Made by a program: the position numbers and the translations under genes. DNA of 64,000 bases from Terriglobus albidus (GTDB lineage Bacteria > Acidobacteriota > Terriglobia > Terriglobales > Acidobacteriaceae), in NCBI RefSeq assembly GCF_008000815.1, contig NZ_CP042806.1:3038001-3102000 (forward strand), in the 5' to 3' direction. Shown in pieces: positions 1 through 9,540 of this stretch (within the stretch, counting starts at the first letter, position 1; each line of letters starts with the position of its first letter). A model generated the notes under the pieces. The model saw only the letters and a program-made list of their open reading frames with translations. It was not told the DNA's origin and made no database searches.

Positions 1-1
1 T

Positions 2-343
2 ATTCGCGCTGGTGCCCAAGGATATCTGCTGAAAGACACAACGGAATCAGAGATAGTTGCCGCCATCACAGTCGTCGATGCAGGCAAACGATACATTCCT
101 CGCCATATCGCTGCCCGGCTCGCTGACCGGATGATGCGTGCCGATTTGACAGGGCGTGAATTGCAAATCCTCGAAATGCTCGCCCAGGGGTCAACCAACA
201 AGCAGATTGCAGGAGCTCTGGACATTAGCGACAACACTGTTCGACATCATGTCAACAAGATCATGGACAAGCTTCAGGTTTCTGACCGCACCGAAGCGGT
301 TGCAACCGCCATCCGGCGCGGCGTTCTCTCGGGAACGGACTAG
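2..343 (+). CDS. LuxR/NarL-family response regulator, C-terminal part (5' end outside window)
   Basis: The reading frame is open from the first bases of the window, so the N-terminal part of the receiver domain is missing. The visible 113 residues begin with RAGAQGYLLKD, the typical end of a CheY-like receiver domain in NarL/FixJ regulators. A LuxR-type helix-turn-helix follows: LTGRELQILEMLAQG, then NKQIAGALDISDNTVRHHV and the IMDKLQVSDRTEA recognition region. By family it would be a DNA-binding regulator phosphorylated by a sensor kinase, presumably encoded just outside the window. The ATG at 131 is an internal methionine, not the start. Its target is unknown. Confidence 0.9.
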   Translation: MRAGAQGYLLKDTTESEIVAAITVVDAGKRYIPRHIAARLADRMMRADLTGRELQILEMLAQGSTNKQIAGALDISDNTVRHHVNKIMDKLQVSDRTEAVATAIRRGVLSGTD

Positions 344-382
344 CTGCGATCTCGACGCAATCGACCCATAATTCAAACTGCC

Positions 383-1366
383 CTAATTCGAGAGCATCCG
401 GTTCATATAAAAGTTGATGAAGCGCTCAGGGTCCGACTCTAAACATACGAACGTGTTCGGTGCTCCCGCCCCTATCCGGGTAAATCCTGCGTCATCGATA
501 GTGATATGCATTTCTTTCATCGGGCACATATCGGGCTTAACGAGGAACGCTAATGTCATTGCGTCGTGAAGCAATGGCGTAGTCTGCCCCCACAGTTGAT
601 ACAAAATCAGCAGTTGATCCGTAAGTGGCGTATCCACCCTGAAAAGTAGCCGTCTGTTTACTTCATCAAATTTAAGCTGCGTAGAATCTGACGGGACCAT
701 GTACAGGGGGACATTAGCCGCCATAAGCTTCTGAGCTTCCGGGATTGCTTCCAGAATGTTCCACTCGGCAATTTGGCCTTGTGGATGGCCGAACCCGAAG
801 TCCCAATTCCGTTTATAGAAAGAACCCCCCATAATCACAACGCGTTTTACTTTCTTGAATGTCTCCTTATCGCGATCGATCATGGCGGCCAGGTTGTACA
901 TCGGCCCGATAGCTATCAGAGTGATCTCATTCGGATACTTTCTGATGAGGGCTAGTGTGCTCTCAATCGCATCTGGAGCCGGTCTCCGTACCCCGTCCCG
1001 CTCGCCATAGCGGCGCTGTGTAAAGTGACTTTCTGGCATTGGACTAGGAACCCCTGTTGCGACGGGGATATCCGCCCGTCCCACTTCGTCAAGAAAACGC
1101 TGCAACATTGCAGTTCGAATGGAAACCAGTCCGAAAGCGCTGTTGATCTGCAATACATTCAATTCTGGACACTTCAATGCAAGGGCGAGTGCGAATGCAT
1201 CATCAATATCGTCGCCAATGTCGGTATCGATAATGACTTTTTCCGAAGGAGTGAATTTTTCTTTTTGAGCGGCTGAAGTGGATTGTGCGTAGACAGGGGT
1301 CAGAGGCAGCCCAATTACGCCAATATATAAAATCCATAACGTTACGATGCTCAATGTTCGTTTCAT
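383..1366 (-). CDS. Secreted inosine/uridine-preferring nucleoside hydrolase family protein
   Basis: The 327-residue protein has an N-terminal hydrophobic segment ending in VYAQS, which fits a signal peptide and periplasmic location. The Asp cluster DTDIGDDIDDAFAL (about residues 47-60) is the calcium- and ribose-binding signature of IUNH enzymes. A LIAIGPMYNLA segment and a C-terminal HDAMTLAF motif follow, as in the family. The expected reaction is hydrolysis of a ribonucleoside to base and ribose; the substrate cannot be read from sequence. The start is supported by TAGGAAAG five or six bases before the ATG. No operon partner is evident. Confidence 0.88.
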   Translation of the reverse strand: MKRTLSIVTLWILYIGVIGLPLTPVYAQSTSAAQKEKFTPSEKVIIDTDIGDDIDDAFALALALKCPELNVLQINSAFGLVSIRTAMLQRFLDEVGRADIPVATGVPSPMPESHFTQRRYGERDGVRRPAPDAIESTLALIRKYPNEITLIAIGPMYNLAAMIDRDKETFKKVKRVVIMGGSFYKRNWDFGFGHPQGQIAEWNILEAIPEAQKLMAANVPLYMVPSDSTQLKFDEVNRRLLFRVDTPLTDQLLILYQLWGQTTPLLHDAMTLAFLVKPDMCPMKEMHITIDDAGFTRIGAGAPNTFVCLESDPERFINFYMNRMLSN

Positions 1367-1459
1367 TTTTCTTTCCTAACGACTAAGTATCCCCTGCAAG
1401 GGTGAACGGTCTTATTGCGTGAAAATCCGACACGAAAGCTCATGCATGTTTTGGAGCAG

Positions 1460-1699
1460 TCAGTGCTTAGGCCCTACGAACGTGCCTGCACGCGATGGGA
1501 GCGCAGGTTGCGTGAGGGCATGTTTCGTTCTTTGGGGTCCAGTTAAAATCAGTTCTTCCATGAGATGAGCCAGTTCGTCCGGCGGAATGCTGTTCAGCAG
1601 ATATGCCTGATTCTTATCAGGCATATCTACCCAGCGGTTTGAGCCATCGCTGCGGTCAATAAAGTTGTAGCCAGCCGAGTGTGCATCGAAATACTTCAC
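1460..1699 (-). CDS. Hypothetical short ORF, possibly a gene fragment
   Basis: A 79-codon frame starts with GTG and has no clear ribosome-binding site. It lies just downstream of the beta-helix gene on the same strand. The frame stays open upstream of the GTG to about position 1750, in a different frame from the end of the beta-helix gene, so it may be the tail of a disrupted gene. The composition looks protein-like (SIPPDELAHLMEELIL would form an amphipathic helix). No family was recognised, and it may not be expressed. Confidence 0.35.
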   Translation of the reverse strand: MKYFDAHSAGYNFIDRSDGSNRWVDMPDKNQAYLLNSIPPDELAHLMEELILTGPQRTKHALTQPALPSRAGTFVGPKH

Positions 1700-1742
1700 G
1701 CCGTTATAAGAGAGACCGCGTTCGCTCCGGAGCGAGGAAGTA

Positions 1743-4700
1743 CTAATGGTTAATTGTTATGTCGTCCACTAGTGCCCCTCCATACTGAGAAGTGCTACTG
1801 TCCTTCGTGCCGGTGATGTCCAATCTCCGGATTGGATAGCCACTCAACCCTGTAATCTGCACCCAAGCTCCCGTGGTAGTGCCCGTAGCGTGGTTCGGTA
1901 TGCTTGTATAAGGCACTGTCACAGTGACTACTGGAGTAGTGTCGTTCACATTGGTGTAGCCGGTCAGTATTACATCCTGCTTCCACCAGTCGTAATTGGT
2001 AACGTAGAGCGAGGGAATTGTCACCGGTGCGCTGAAATTGAGACTGCTCGTGTTGCTCCAGCCGCTGCCTCTTGTGGGCGTGCCGACATCGATTGACGGC
2101 GCGCCGGTATTACCCGCCTGAGTGTGATCCTGGTAACCATCGTAGGTGTAGGTGCCATAGCGATAGGTTGCGACGCCTCCTCCGTTCCAAGTGATTGTAA
2201 GACCGCTCACGGGTTGGTAATTCGATGGCACTACGCTGAAGTCGCCTACCGAGAGGTCAGTGAAGGTAAGCAAGGTGGTTGTCGGGACAGGCGATGTAGC
2301 CTGCGCGCCGATACTAGGTGAACTCGGAATCGTGTTCCCGTAATAGTCGCTGCCGCCATTAGCGGAGACGCTCACGCCCGCCCCCGATGCTGGAGAGCCG
2401 TATCGCAGCGTGTAGGCCACAGGACAGGGCTGAGGGCCAGTCAGACCTGAAGGTGCCCAGCTGCACGTTCCTGCGCCTCCAGGATTGTTCAACAGCGGGT
2501 CGCCAAAAATGGATCCACTGTCCACTGCCGCTCCTTCCCAGGAAGGCAAAGTTGTGTAGGTGGTCCCGTTCCATATCCATTCTGGATTACTGGTCGTGTA
2601 ATACAGGTTGTTCTGGAACGTGATTCCGCTGATTGAATTGCTTGCGGTACGCACAAATTCCACATTGTTTGCGGAATTCGGATCATTCATGTAACAGACG
2701 TTGTCCTCGATCATGCTTCCGGTTGCAGCGGCGCCGCCCCCGTTCCACAAGCCAAAGAAGAAGCATGCCGCCGGATCAGTGGTATTCCCTGATTCGGAAA
2801 CTGTATTTACGAACGTATTGCCATAAACCTGCAAGGCATTTTGCGGAGGATAGCCCGCCAGGCCAAAGGCCCCATTACTTCCTCCCTGCAAACCGTCATT
2901 CTCTGAGATGTTGTAACGATAGGTGTTGGGTCCCCAGGTCGATCCGCTGGGATTGACGGTGTAGGCATAGATCCCTGTGCCAAAGTTGTTGTGCGTGTAG
3001 TTGTATTCGACGAGGGAATTCGTGGTTCCGCCGTCAAGATCGATCGCGTCCCAATCGCATCCTGCTGTGAAGCTTGGAGATGGCCGTACGTTATACACCT
3101 CGTTGTGACGAATCGTTATGTTGTTGGAGGTGTAGGCCTCGATCCCGGCAGTTCCACCGCAGGAGGTCACATTGGCGCCAATATCGTGCACCACGTTGTA
3201 TTGGATGGTCCCGCCGTTCCAGCCGTCCGCTTCCAAGGCCCCGAAAGAATCGCTGGCCGGCATGCCCAGGTTGTAGACCATGTTCCCCTGAACCAGAACA
3301 TTTGTAATGTTCTTTCCATAGCCGTAGCCCGCGACACCAGGACCGTCAGGTGAAGTCACGCTGGCGCCATGCAGATTGTTGTTGAGTATCTGCACATTGT
3401 TCAGGGGCCCCTTGTTCCCGTTGATCGCGTATCCGATAACGAATATCTCGGCGCCACCTCCAGTGACCCCACTAACCGGCGCGAATCCCGTGATCTCGGA
3501 GTTCTCAACCACCAGAGTTTGTATGGGTGAAGCGTGGTGCTGATTTTCGAGTAAGACACCATTTAGCGTTTGCGAACCATTGACAATCTTCAACCGGTTC
3601 ACAGTGAAGCCATTGACCGTATCGCCGGTGATCGCAGATGAACCCGTTCCCGTACAGTTCGATTGAATCGTCGCCATGCCCGTCCCATAAGATTGGAACG
3701 TAAACGGATTAAGTGCGGAGGAGTTCGGAACATTAGTGGTGTTTGCCACCAGGCATCCTGCGAATGTCTGCCCTCCCTCGAAGCTCACGATCGCTCCCTC
3801 CGGGAAGACGGACGTGTTTACCTTGTTAATCGTCTGCCACGGAGTGGATGTCGATGTCCCGTTGTTGGTGTCGTTGCCGGTAGGCGACACGTAATAGTTG
3901 ACTTGATCAGGCATGATGATTGAAGCCTGATTCGATGGCCCGGAGGAGCCTGAGTAGTTGACTGCTTCCACCACGTAGTAGTAGGTCGTCGAATGCATCA
4001 AGCCGCCATCTGTGAATGGCGAGCCCGCAACGCCCTCGGCAATCAGACTCGCGGCGGACGGTGTAAAGCCGCTGGTGGTGCCCCGGTACACGTTGTAGCT
4101 CGTTGCGTTCAATACCTCGGTCCAACTCAGGCTGACAGTGCTGACCGAAATGGCGCTGGCGCTCACATTGGTGGGAGCAGCCGGTGGCGTTCCTCCGCCT
4201 CCTCCGCCCCCAATAGGATTCCCTGTGGAGTACGCACCGATGCTGGGCGGGCTCGTCAAGCTGTTGTTGTAATAATCTCTCCCGCCATTACTTGCGACGT
4301 CCACACCTGTGCCAATCGCCGGCGAGCCCGATTGCAAGGTATACGCCTGCGGACACGTCTGCGGCCCAGTCAACAAGGACGGCGTCCAACTGCACGTCCC
4401 TCCGTTGCCGGGATTGTTCAACAACGGGTTGGCCGACGCGGGGTTCGCTTCCAACCCGCTTGCGGTCCAAGCCGCGAGGCCCTTATAAATAGTTCCGCCC
4501 CAGCGCCACCAGGGATAGCTGTAATCTGTCCAATACAAATTGTTCGATAAGGTCATACCTGTTTGCGTATATGGGTTGTAATAAAATTGCCCATTCCGCC
4601 CGTACTTATCCAGATTATTCAGATAGCAGATGTTGTCCTTGATAAGCGATCCGCTGGCCCAGGCCCCTCCTCCAAAGCCAAAGTAAAAGCACGCACTTGA

Positions 4701-5933
4701 AGTCGACAGGGTATTTTCCGTGGTGTTGTTATCGAAGAACGTATTGCCATAGATATAGAGCGGGTTATGAGGGACGCTGCCCACAGCGTCCATGAGTCCT
4801 CCCTGAACCCCTGTCCAATCATCGTTCTCCGAAATGTTGTACCGGAAGGTGTTGTATCCCCAAATGTTCGAACCCACGTTGGGATCGTAGGCCAGTAAAC
4901 CGTTTCCGGCGTTATGGTGGGTGTAGTTATATTCCACGATGGAGTTTGATGTCCCTCCGTCCAAATCAATTCCGTCCCAGTCGCATCCGGTACCTCCAAA
5001 GGTCTTGGCCTGCGTATTGCTTGCTGGCTGGACGTTGTATACCTCGTTGAATCGCACCGTGACGTTGTTGGAGGTGTATGTTTCAATCCCGGAGGTTCCG
5101 CCACACTTGGTGCTATTAGCCCCAATGTCATGGACAAGGTTGTATTGAATCGTAGCCCCATTCATGCCGTCTGCTTCCAGCGCGCCATAGGGGGCGGGAT
5201 CGCCCAGGTTATAGACAGTATTTCCCTGGATCAGAACATTGGTAATGTTTTCTCCATCGCCGTATCCGCAAACGCCACAATGATCCCCGGCTGTCACGCT
5301 GGCCCCGTGCAAACTGTTGTTCAAAATTTCGACGTCATTAAGCGGCCCGTTGTTGCCATTGATCGCGTAGCCGATGACGATGATCTCTCCGCCGATGGCC
5401 GTGCTGCCGCTGGGAGGAGCGAATCCGGTAACCTCCGAATTCTTCACGACGATGGTTTGCGTCGGCGTGTTGGAACTTTGATTCTCCAGCAAGATGCCTA
5501 TCGCGGTTGAGCTGCTCGCACCAGTGGTGAATCCGTTTGTCACCTTCAAGCCATCGAAATAAAACCCGTTGATATTGTCAATGGTGATCGCGGCCGAAGT
5601 GTTTCCCGTGCAGTTCGACTGGATCGTTGCCACGCCCGTTCCATAGGAATTCACCGTGAACGGAGCTGCGGCAGAAGAATTCATTATGTTGATGGAATTA
5701 AATACCAGACACCCCGCGAAGGTTGCTCCGCCCTGGAAGGAAACCGTATCGCCACCCTGAAAGAGAAAGCTGTTTACTTTGTTGATGGTTTGCCATGGCG
5801 TCGAAGTCGATAGACCGTCGTTGTTGTCATCGCCGGTCGGCGACACGTAGCGCTGAGTCGCAAGCGCCGGCACGCTAAAGAGGGTACTCAGAATTAGGAA
5901 CAGGCTCCAGCTCTTCGTGAGAATCGATTTCAC
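1743..5933 (-). CDS. Giant secreted right-handed beta-helix protein with a fibronectin type III linker
   Basis: The protein has 1396 residues, with a signal peptide ending near residue 26 (VPALA). It consists of two homologous halves. Residues about 27-570 and 683-1215 each start with an xxYVSPTGxD segment followed by a TSTPWQTINKVN motif. Each continues with many short repeats of the NxxxNNxVxYN type that are typical of parallel beta-helices (pectate-lyase or inverting-glycosidase fold). A glycine-rich linker and a fibronectin type III domain (about 585-680) separate the halves. A different Thr/Ser-rich beta domain (about 1215-1396) closes the protein. It probably binds or cleaves polysaccharide outside the cell, but no catalytic residues can be assigned. 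The start codon is GTG, with GAGGAG eight bases upstream. Confidence 0.85.
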   Translation of the reverse strand: MKSILTKSWSLFLILSTLFSVPALATQRYVSPTGDDNNDGLSTSTPWQTINKVNSFLFQGGDTVSFQGGATFAGCLVFNSINIMNSSAAAPFTVNSYGTGVATIQSNCTGNTSAAITIDNINGFYFDGLKVTNGFTTGASSSTAIGILLENQSSNTPTQTIVVKNSEVTGFAPPSGSTAIGGEIIVIGYAINGNNGPLNDVEILNNSLHGASVTAGDHCGVCGYGDGENITNVLIQGNTVYNLGDPAPYGALEADGMNGATIQYNLVHDIGANSTKCGGTSGIETYTSNNVTVRFNEVYNVQPASNTQAKTFGGTGCDWDGIDLDGGTSNSIVEYNYTHHNAGNGLLAYDPNVGSNIWGYNTFRYNISENDDWTGVQGGLMDAVGSVPHNPLYIYGNTFFDNNTTENTLSTSSACFYFGFGGGAWASGSLIKDNICYLNNLDKYGRNGQFYYNPYTQTGMTLSNNLYWTDYSYPWWRWGGTIYKGLAAWTASGLEANPASANPLLNNPGNGGTCSWTPSLLTGPQTCPQAYTLQSGSPAIGTGVDVASNGGRDYYNNSLTSPPSIGAYSTGNPIGGGGGGGTPPAAPTNVSASAISVSTVSLSWTEVLNATSYNVYRGTTSGFTPSAASLIAEGVAGSPFTDGGLMHSTTYYYVVEAVNYSGSSGPSNQASIIMPDQVNYYVSPTGNDTNNGTSTSTPWQTINKVNTSVFPEGAIVSFEGGQTFAGCLVANTTNVPNSSALNPFTFQSYGTGMATIQSNCTGTGSSAITGDTVNGFTVNRLKIVNGSQTLNGVLLENQHHASPIQTLVVENSEITGFAPVSGVTGGGAEIFVIGYAINGNKGPLNNVQILNNNLHGASVTSPDGPGVAGYGYGKNITNVLVQGNMVYNLGMPASDSFGALEADGWNGGTIQYNVVHDIGANVTSCGGTAGIEAYTSNNITIRHNEVYNVRPSPSFTAGCDWDAIDLDGGTTNSLVEYNYTHNNFGTGIYAYTVNPSGSTWGPNTYRYNISENDGLQGGSNGAFGLAGYPPQNALQVYGNTFVNTVSESGNTTDPAACFFFGLWNGGGAAATGSMIEDNVCYMNDPNSANNVEFVRTASNSISGITFQNNLYYTTSNPEWIWNGTTYTTLPSWEGAAVDSGSIFGDPLLNNPGGAGTCSWAPSGLTGPQPCPVAYTLRYGSPASGAGVSVSANGGSDYYGNTIPSSPSIGAQATSPVPTTTLLTFTDLSVGDFSVVPSNYQPVSGLTITWNGGGVATYRYGTYTYDGYQDHTQAGNTGAPSIDVGTPTRGSGWSNTSSLNFSAPVTIPSLYVTNYDWWKQDVILTGYTNVNDTTPVVTVTVPYTSIPNHATGTTTGAWVQITGLSGYPIRRLDITGTKDSSTSQYGGALVDDITINH

Positions 5934-5940
5934 CGTACAT

Positions 5941-6255
5941 TCTCCTCATTATGGATTCGAGCGTTTAAGGCGGTCGGGCAAATGAGTACCTCAGGCGCGC
6001 AGGCCGAAGAATATGCTTCGTGACAAGGCACACACATCCTACATTTCGCCCTGAATCTTATGACTCAAGCGGAGAGGTACAGAATGGTGTAATGGTGTAG
6101 TCAATGAATAGTACAAATGGCCATCTACAGACGACCAATGTCCACACCGGTTTCTCCCGGCAATTTTTCCGAGCTGGGGCAGAGTGGCCGCAGGTTCGCG
6201 GTCCTCTCCGCCGCGGTGAGGCCATGCACTCCCCCAATGCGTTGTAACAGGAAAT
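5941..6255. other. Gene-free stretch upstream of the beta-helix gene
   Basis: No convincing coding sequence, RNA gene or repeat was seen here. Short frames on the minus strand lack ribosome-binding sites and recognisable motifs. The stretch presumably holds the promoter of the beta-helix gene, but no clear -35/-10 pair could be placed. Confidence 0.5.
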
Positions 6256-6547
6256 GGTTTAGCCAAGGATGCGCTTGTTTGTGAATGCCTCTTCATAGCC
6301 TGCGAGCGGAGATTCTTGTCCCATGTCTCCGCAAGCTGTTGCTGTTTCCTGTAATTCAGGCAAGGCTACATAGTGGTTGCGGATAATGTTCGCGGTAATA
6401 AATGCGACTGAGAGCGCGGGCAGACCGAGCGAACCGATTTCCTCCAAAGCTCCGATAACAAGCAGAAGATATTGCGGGTTCTCGATCTTGATATGGAGGT
6501 TGCGCCGCCAACCCAGCTTGCTCCAGGATGGCGAGTACGGTCTTCAT
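6256..6547 (-). pseudogene. Frameshifted remnant resembling the DUF6908 family
   Basis: From an ATG at 6547 the minus strand reads MKTVLAILEQAG. A one-base shift near 6510 then moves the reading to WRRNLHIKIENPQYLLLVIG, continuing through SLGLPALSVA to a stop at 6259. From memory, the joined product resembles the start of DUF6908 proteins, which occur on mobile elements in acidobacteria. The segment usual after LPALSVA is missing or scrambled, and only a tail like GYEEAFT remains. The frame change within a continuous match suggests a decayed gene. The family assignment is from pattern recall, not a search. Confidence 0.4.
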
Positions 6548-6606
6548 GGTTCGAGCTTCGCTCGAATTTCCCACCCGTCACGATGTGATGGATGGGGCGC
6601 TCAGTG
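6548..6606. repeat. Dispersed palindromic repeat, family C copy
   Basis: This segment carries, in reverse orientation, the motif seen near 13021 and 20591: a GCGCCCCATCCATCAC-like arm, a GGGTGGGAAATTCGAGCGAAG arm, and the short palindrome TTCGAGCTTCGCTCGAA. It lies immediately upstream of the remnant gene start. It is one of about six related intergenic repeats in this window. Confidence 0.55.
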
Positions 6607-6617
6607 TATTCGCACAT

Positions 6618-8603
6618 TTAGAAATGCAGGCTGTCGACGTTGTTCTTATCGATAAGCAGCGGCTTGCCGAGAATAATCTCAGATCCACTAATCTCCAGAT
6701 CACCCAGCCGGCCGACATGCACACTCTTGGCTCCAGCCGGGATCTTCTTCTCCGCCTTCAAAGCCCCCGCATAAACCGTCAGGTATCCAAGGTCCTGCGT
6801 ATTCCACAGGAAGATCGTCTGTACAGAACCATCGTGCAGATAGGTGCGGCAGATTGAGGGCAGGGACAGGCCGATGACTTTGACGTCGCTCCGCCCAGCC
6901 TGTGCGACCGCCTCCGCCGCTCCCGGAACCGCCGGAGCCGAGATCGCGACAACCAGCTTCACCTGCGGATAGGCTTTGAGGATCACCTGAGTCTGATTGA
7001 AGGCCTTGTCGCGATCGTCATCACTGGGTTGAATGGTGGCAAGCTGCAAATTCGGATGGTCGGAAGCGACACGCTTCTTGATATCGGCGATCCACTCATT
7101 CTGGTTCTCGGCGCTCAATGCTCCGGTCACGATGGCAAACTGTCCGCCATCCGGCAAAAGCCGTGCACCTTCATCGGTCAGCGCATTGGCGATGCCGACT
7201 GGCGTGGCCTGGTTCAGAAAGTAGTCGCGTGCATTCAGTTCGGCGTCTGCGTCCCAGGTCAGCACCGGGATGCCGTGCGTGCGAGCCTTGCGGAGCACGG
7301 TGGAGATACTGCCCTTGTTCTCCACCGCGACGACGATGGCGTCGACGCCGCGCGTGATCCAGTTCTCCACCAGTTCGTTCTGCTGCGAGGCGTCGAGGCT
7401 GGTGGGTCCATCCCAGATGAGATCGACTCCGAGCTCTTTGGCGGCCTCTTCCGCTCCAGCACGGGCGCTGATGAAGTACGGATCGCCTTTGGCCTTCGGC
7501 ATGACCGCAATGGTCAGGCGATGTCCAGCGGCAGCCGCGCCATTGCGATGGACGGCGGCGTGGAAGAGCAACGTGCCGACGGTCGCCAGGATAACGAGGG
7601 CAGCGACAGCAAATGCGGGCCGCTTCCACAAAGGAGCTTCGCCCGCCGTGACCTTGAACGCGCCGGTGGAACGCAGCCGGTCGACGGCAACGATCGCCAG
7701 CAGTAGCACGCCGATCAGGACTCCGGTGAGCTCTGACGGTAGCGCCATCAGATGCATACCGTTCTGCAGCACGGAGAGGAAGAAGAGCCCCAGCATCGAA
7801 CCGAGCAGCGTGCCGCGGCCGCCAAAGACCGAGACGCCGCCGACCACCACTGCGGTGATGGCTTGCAACTCGTATCCGGTTCCAAGATCGGACTTTGCCA
7901 AACCGAGATGTGCGACGTATATTACGGCGGCCAGCGATGCGATGACGCCGGAGAGCACATACAGCAGCGCCAGCCGCTTGCGTACCGGAATGCCGGCATA
8001 GCGGGCGCCTTCGGCATTGAAGCCGATGGCGTAGATCGAGCGGCCGATCACCGATTTATGCAGCAGGACGACATAGGCCGTCAGCACGAGGACGAGAATA
8101 GGAAGCTGTACGGGGATGAGCTTCCAGAAGTATCCCTGGCCCAGATGGAGAAAGCCTGCGGGATAACCCGTAAAGCTCACAGCTCCATGGGTGATGCCCT
8201 CAGCAATGCCGCGATAGAGCGAGAAAGTGCCGAGGGTTACGATCAGCGGCGGCAGCCGAAGTCCGGCTATCAGGAGCGCATTCAACCCGCCGGCAGTAAG
8301 GCCCAGCAGCAGCGATAGCCCAACGCAGGCGGCAATCGGAAGATGACCGTCATGCCACATCGTGCCGAAGAGGACGGCGGTCATGCCGATGGCGGAACCA
8401 ACCGAGAGATCGATGCCACCGGTAATCAGGATCGGTGTAAGTGCGATTACCAGCAGGCCGAGCTCGACCGAGAAGCGGACGATCTCAAAGAAGTTTCCCC
8501 AGCTGGCGAAGCTTGGCGCGGCGATGCTGAAGTAAATACACTCGAGCACCAGCGCGACAACGAGAGCAACTTCCGCAGCGGAGATATGCAGGCGCTTAAG
8601 CAT
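6618..8603 (-). CDS. Sugar ABC transporter permease fused to a periplasmic substrate-binding domain (rhamnose type)
   Basis: The first ~335 of 661 residues form a multi-spanning permease of the RbsC/RhaPQ type (GGIDLSVGSAIGMTA, VVGGVSVFGGRGT). One more hydrophobic segment leads into a periplasmic binding domain from about residue 360 to the end. That domain carries MPKAKGDPYF, WDGPTSLDASQQNE, RKARTHGIPVLTWDADAE, AISAPAVPGAAEAV and IFLWNTQDLGYLTVYA, motifs I associate with the rhamnose-binding protein RhaS. These two parts are normally separate proteins; here the binding domain would be tethered to the membrane. The gene overlaps the upstream permease by 8 bp and ends the operon. Rhamnose is the likely substrate by similarity only. 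Confidence 0.88.
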   Translation of the reverse strand: MLKRLHISAAEVALVVALVLECIYFSIAAPSFASWGNFFEIVRFSVELGLLVIALTPILITGGIDLSVGSAIGMTAVLFGTMWHDGHLPIAACVGLSLLLGLTAGGLNALLIAGLRLPPLIVTLGTFSLYRGIAEGITHGAVSFTGYPAGFLHLGQGYFWKLIPVQLPILVLVLTAYVVLLHKSVIGRSIYAIGFNAEGARYAGIPVRKRLALLYVLSGVIASLAAVIYVAHLGLAKSDLGTGYELQAITAVVVGGVSVFGGRGTLLGSMLGLFFLSVLQNGMHLMALPSELTGVLIGVLLLAIVAVDRLRSTGAFKVTAGEAPLWKRPAFAVAALVILATVGTLLFHAAVHRNGAAAAGHRLTIAVMPKAKGDPYFISARAGAEEAAKELGVDLIWDGPTSLDASQQNELVENWITRGVDAIVVAVENKGSISTVLRKARTHGIPVLTWDADAELNARDYFLNQATPVGIANALTDEGARLLPDGGQFAIVTGALSAENQNEWIADIKKRVASDHPNLQLATIQPSDDDRDKAFNQTQVILKAYPQVKLVVAISAPAVPGAAEAVAQAGRSDVKVIGLSLPSICRTYLHDGSVQTIFLWNTQDLGYLTVYAGALKAEKKIPAGAKSVHVGRLGDLEISGSEIILGKPLLIDKNNVDSLHF

Positions 8604-9540
8604 GGCTCACCTGCCTCCGACGATAGTGGCTCAGGACATTGACCGAAACGGCCGCCAGAATGATGAGCCCTTGGATCGCGCGTTCCCAGTAGGCGCTGAC
8701 GCCGAGGAAAGTAAGCGCAGGTCCAATGATGCCGAGCAGAACGACGCCAAGCACCGTCCCAGCAATCGTCCCGGAACCGCCGGTGATGGTGGCTCCCCCT
8801 ACCGCCACCGCGGCAATCGTCTTCAGCTCCAGGCCAATGCCGGAGTTGCTGGGAATTTGATTGAAGCGCACTGCATTGAGCGCGGCAGAGAAGCCGGTGA
8901 GCAGTCCGGTGATGGCGAAGACCGAGAAGAGGACCCGGTTGGTGTCGATACCGAGAATACGTGCCGCTGCCTCGTTTGAGCCGGTTGCGAAGATATTTCG
9001 TCCACCTCGGAAATAGCGCAGCCCCACTGTAAAGACAACGACAAGCAGCACCGCAATCATCAGCATGAGGATGGTATAAGCCGTCTGTGAGAGACCGAAT
9101 CTCTGGAAGCTGCCCGGAAGATCTCCAACCCACGCGCCCTGCGTCTGCCAGCGCAGGCCATCGCGAATAGTCACCATGGAGGCCAGCGTCACGACGATGG
9201 AAGGCATGCGCATCCAGGCGACCAAAGTTCCATTGAATGAGCCGAGAAAGGCGCCGACAACGCTGGCAATCAGCATGGCAACCAATACAGGCAGACCGGC
9301 GCGTGCGGCCACTCCCGTGACAATACTGCAGACAGCAAAGACAGACCCTACCGAGATATCGATCTGCCCAGTCAGGATGATGAGGGTCATCCCGAGAGAG
9401 ACGATAAGAACCGGGACATTCGCGAGGAACAGGTCAGAGAGGTTGTCGACAGTAAAGAAGCCGTGTGTGGTCGCTGCAAGCAGCGCCAGCACCAGCAGAA
9501 TGGTTGCGGCTACGGCAAGTTCGCGTGCGTGCGCCTTCAT
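8596..9540 (-). CDS. Sugar ABC transporter permease (RbsC/RhaP-like)
   Basis: The 314-residue hydrophobic protein has the BPD_transp_2 signature LTGQIDISVGSVFAVCSI and VAVGGATITGGSGT near the C-terminus. It pairs with the permease half of the downstream fusion protein, giving the usual two-permease set of RhaP/RhaQ-type importers. Its start overlaps the stop of the upstream ATPase gene by 4 bp (ATGA), which indicates translational coupling. Confidence 0.92.
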   Translation of the reverse strand: MKAHARELAVAATILLVLALLAATTHGFFTVDNLSDLFLANVPVLIVSLGMTLIILTGQIDISVGSVFAVCSIVTGVAARAGLPVLVAMLIASVVGAFLGSFNGTLVAWMRMPSIVVTLASMVTIRDGLRWQTQGAWVGDLPGSFQRFGLSQTAYTILMLMIAVLLVVVFTVGLRYFRGGRNIFATGSNEAAARILGIDTNRVLFSVFAITGLLTGFSAALNAVRFNQIPSNSGIGLELKTIAAVAVGGATITGGSGTIAGTVLGVVLLGIIGPALTFLGVSAYWERAIQGLIILAAVSVNVLSHYRRRQVSHA

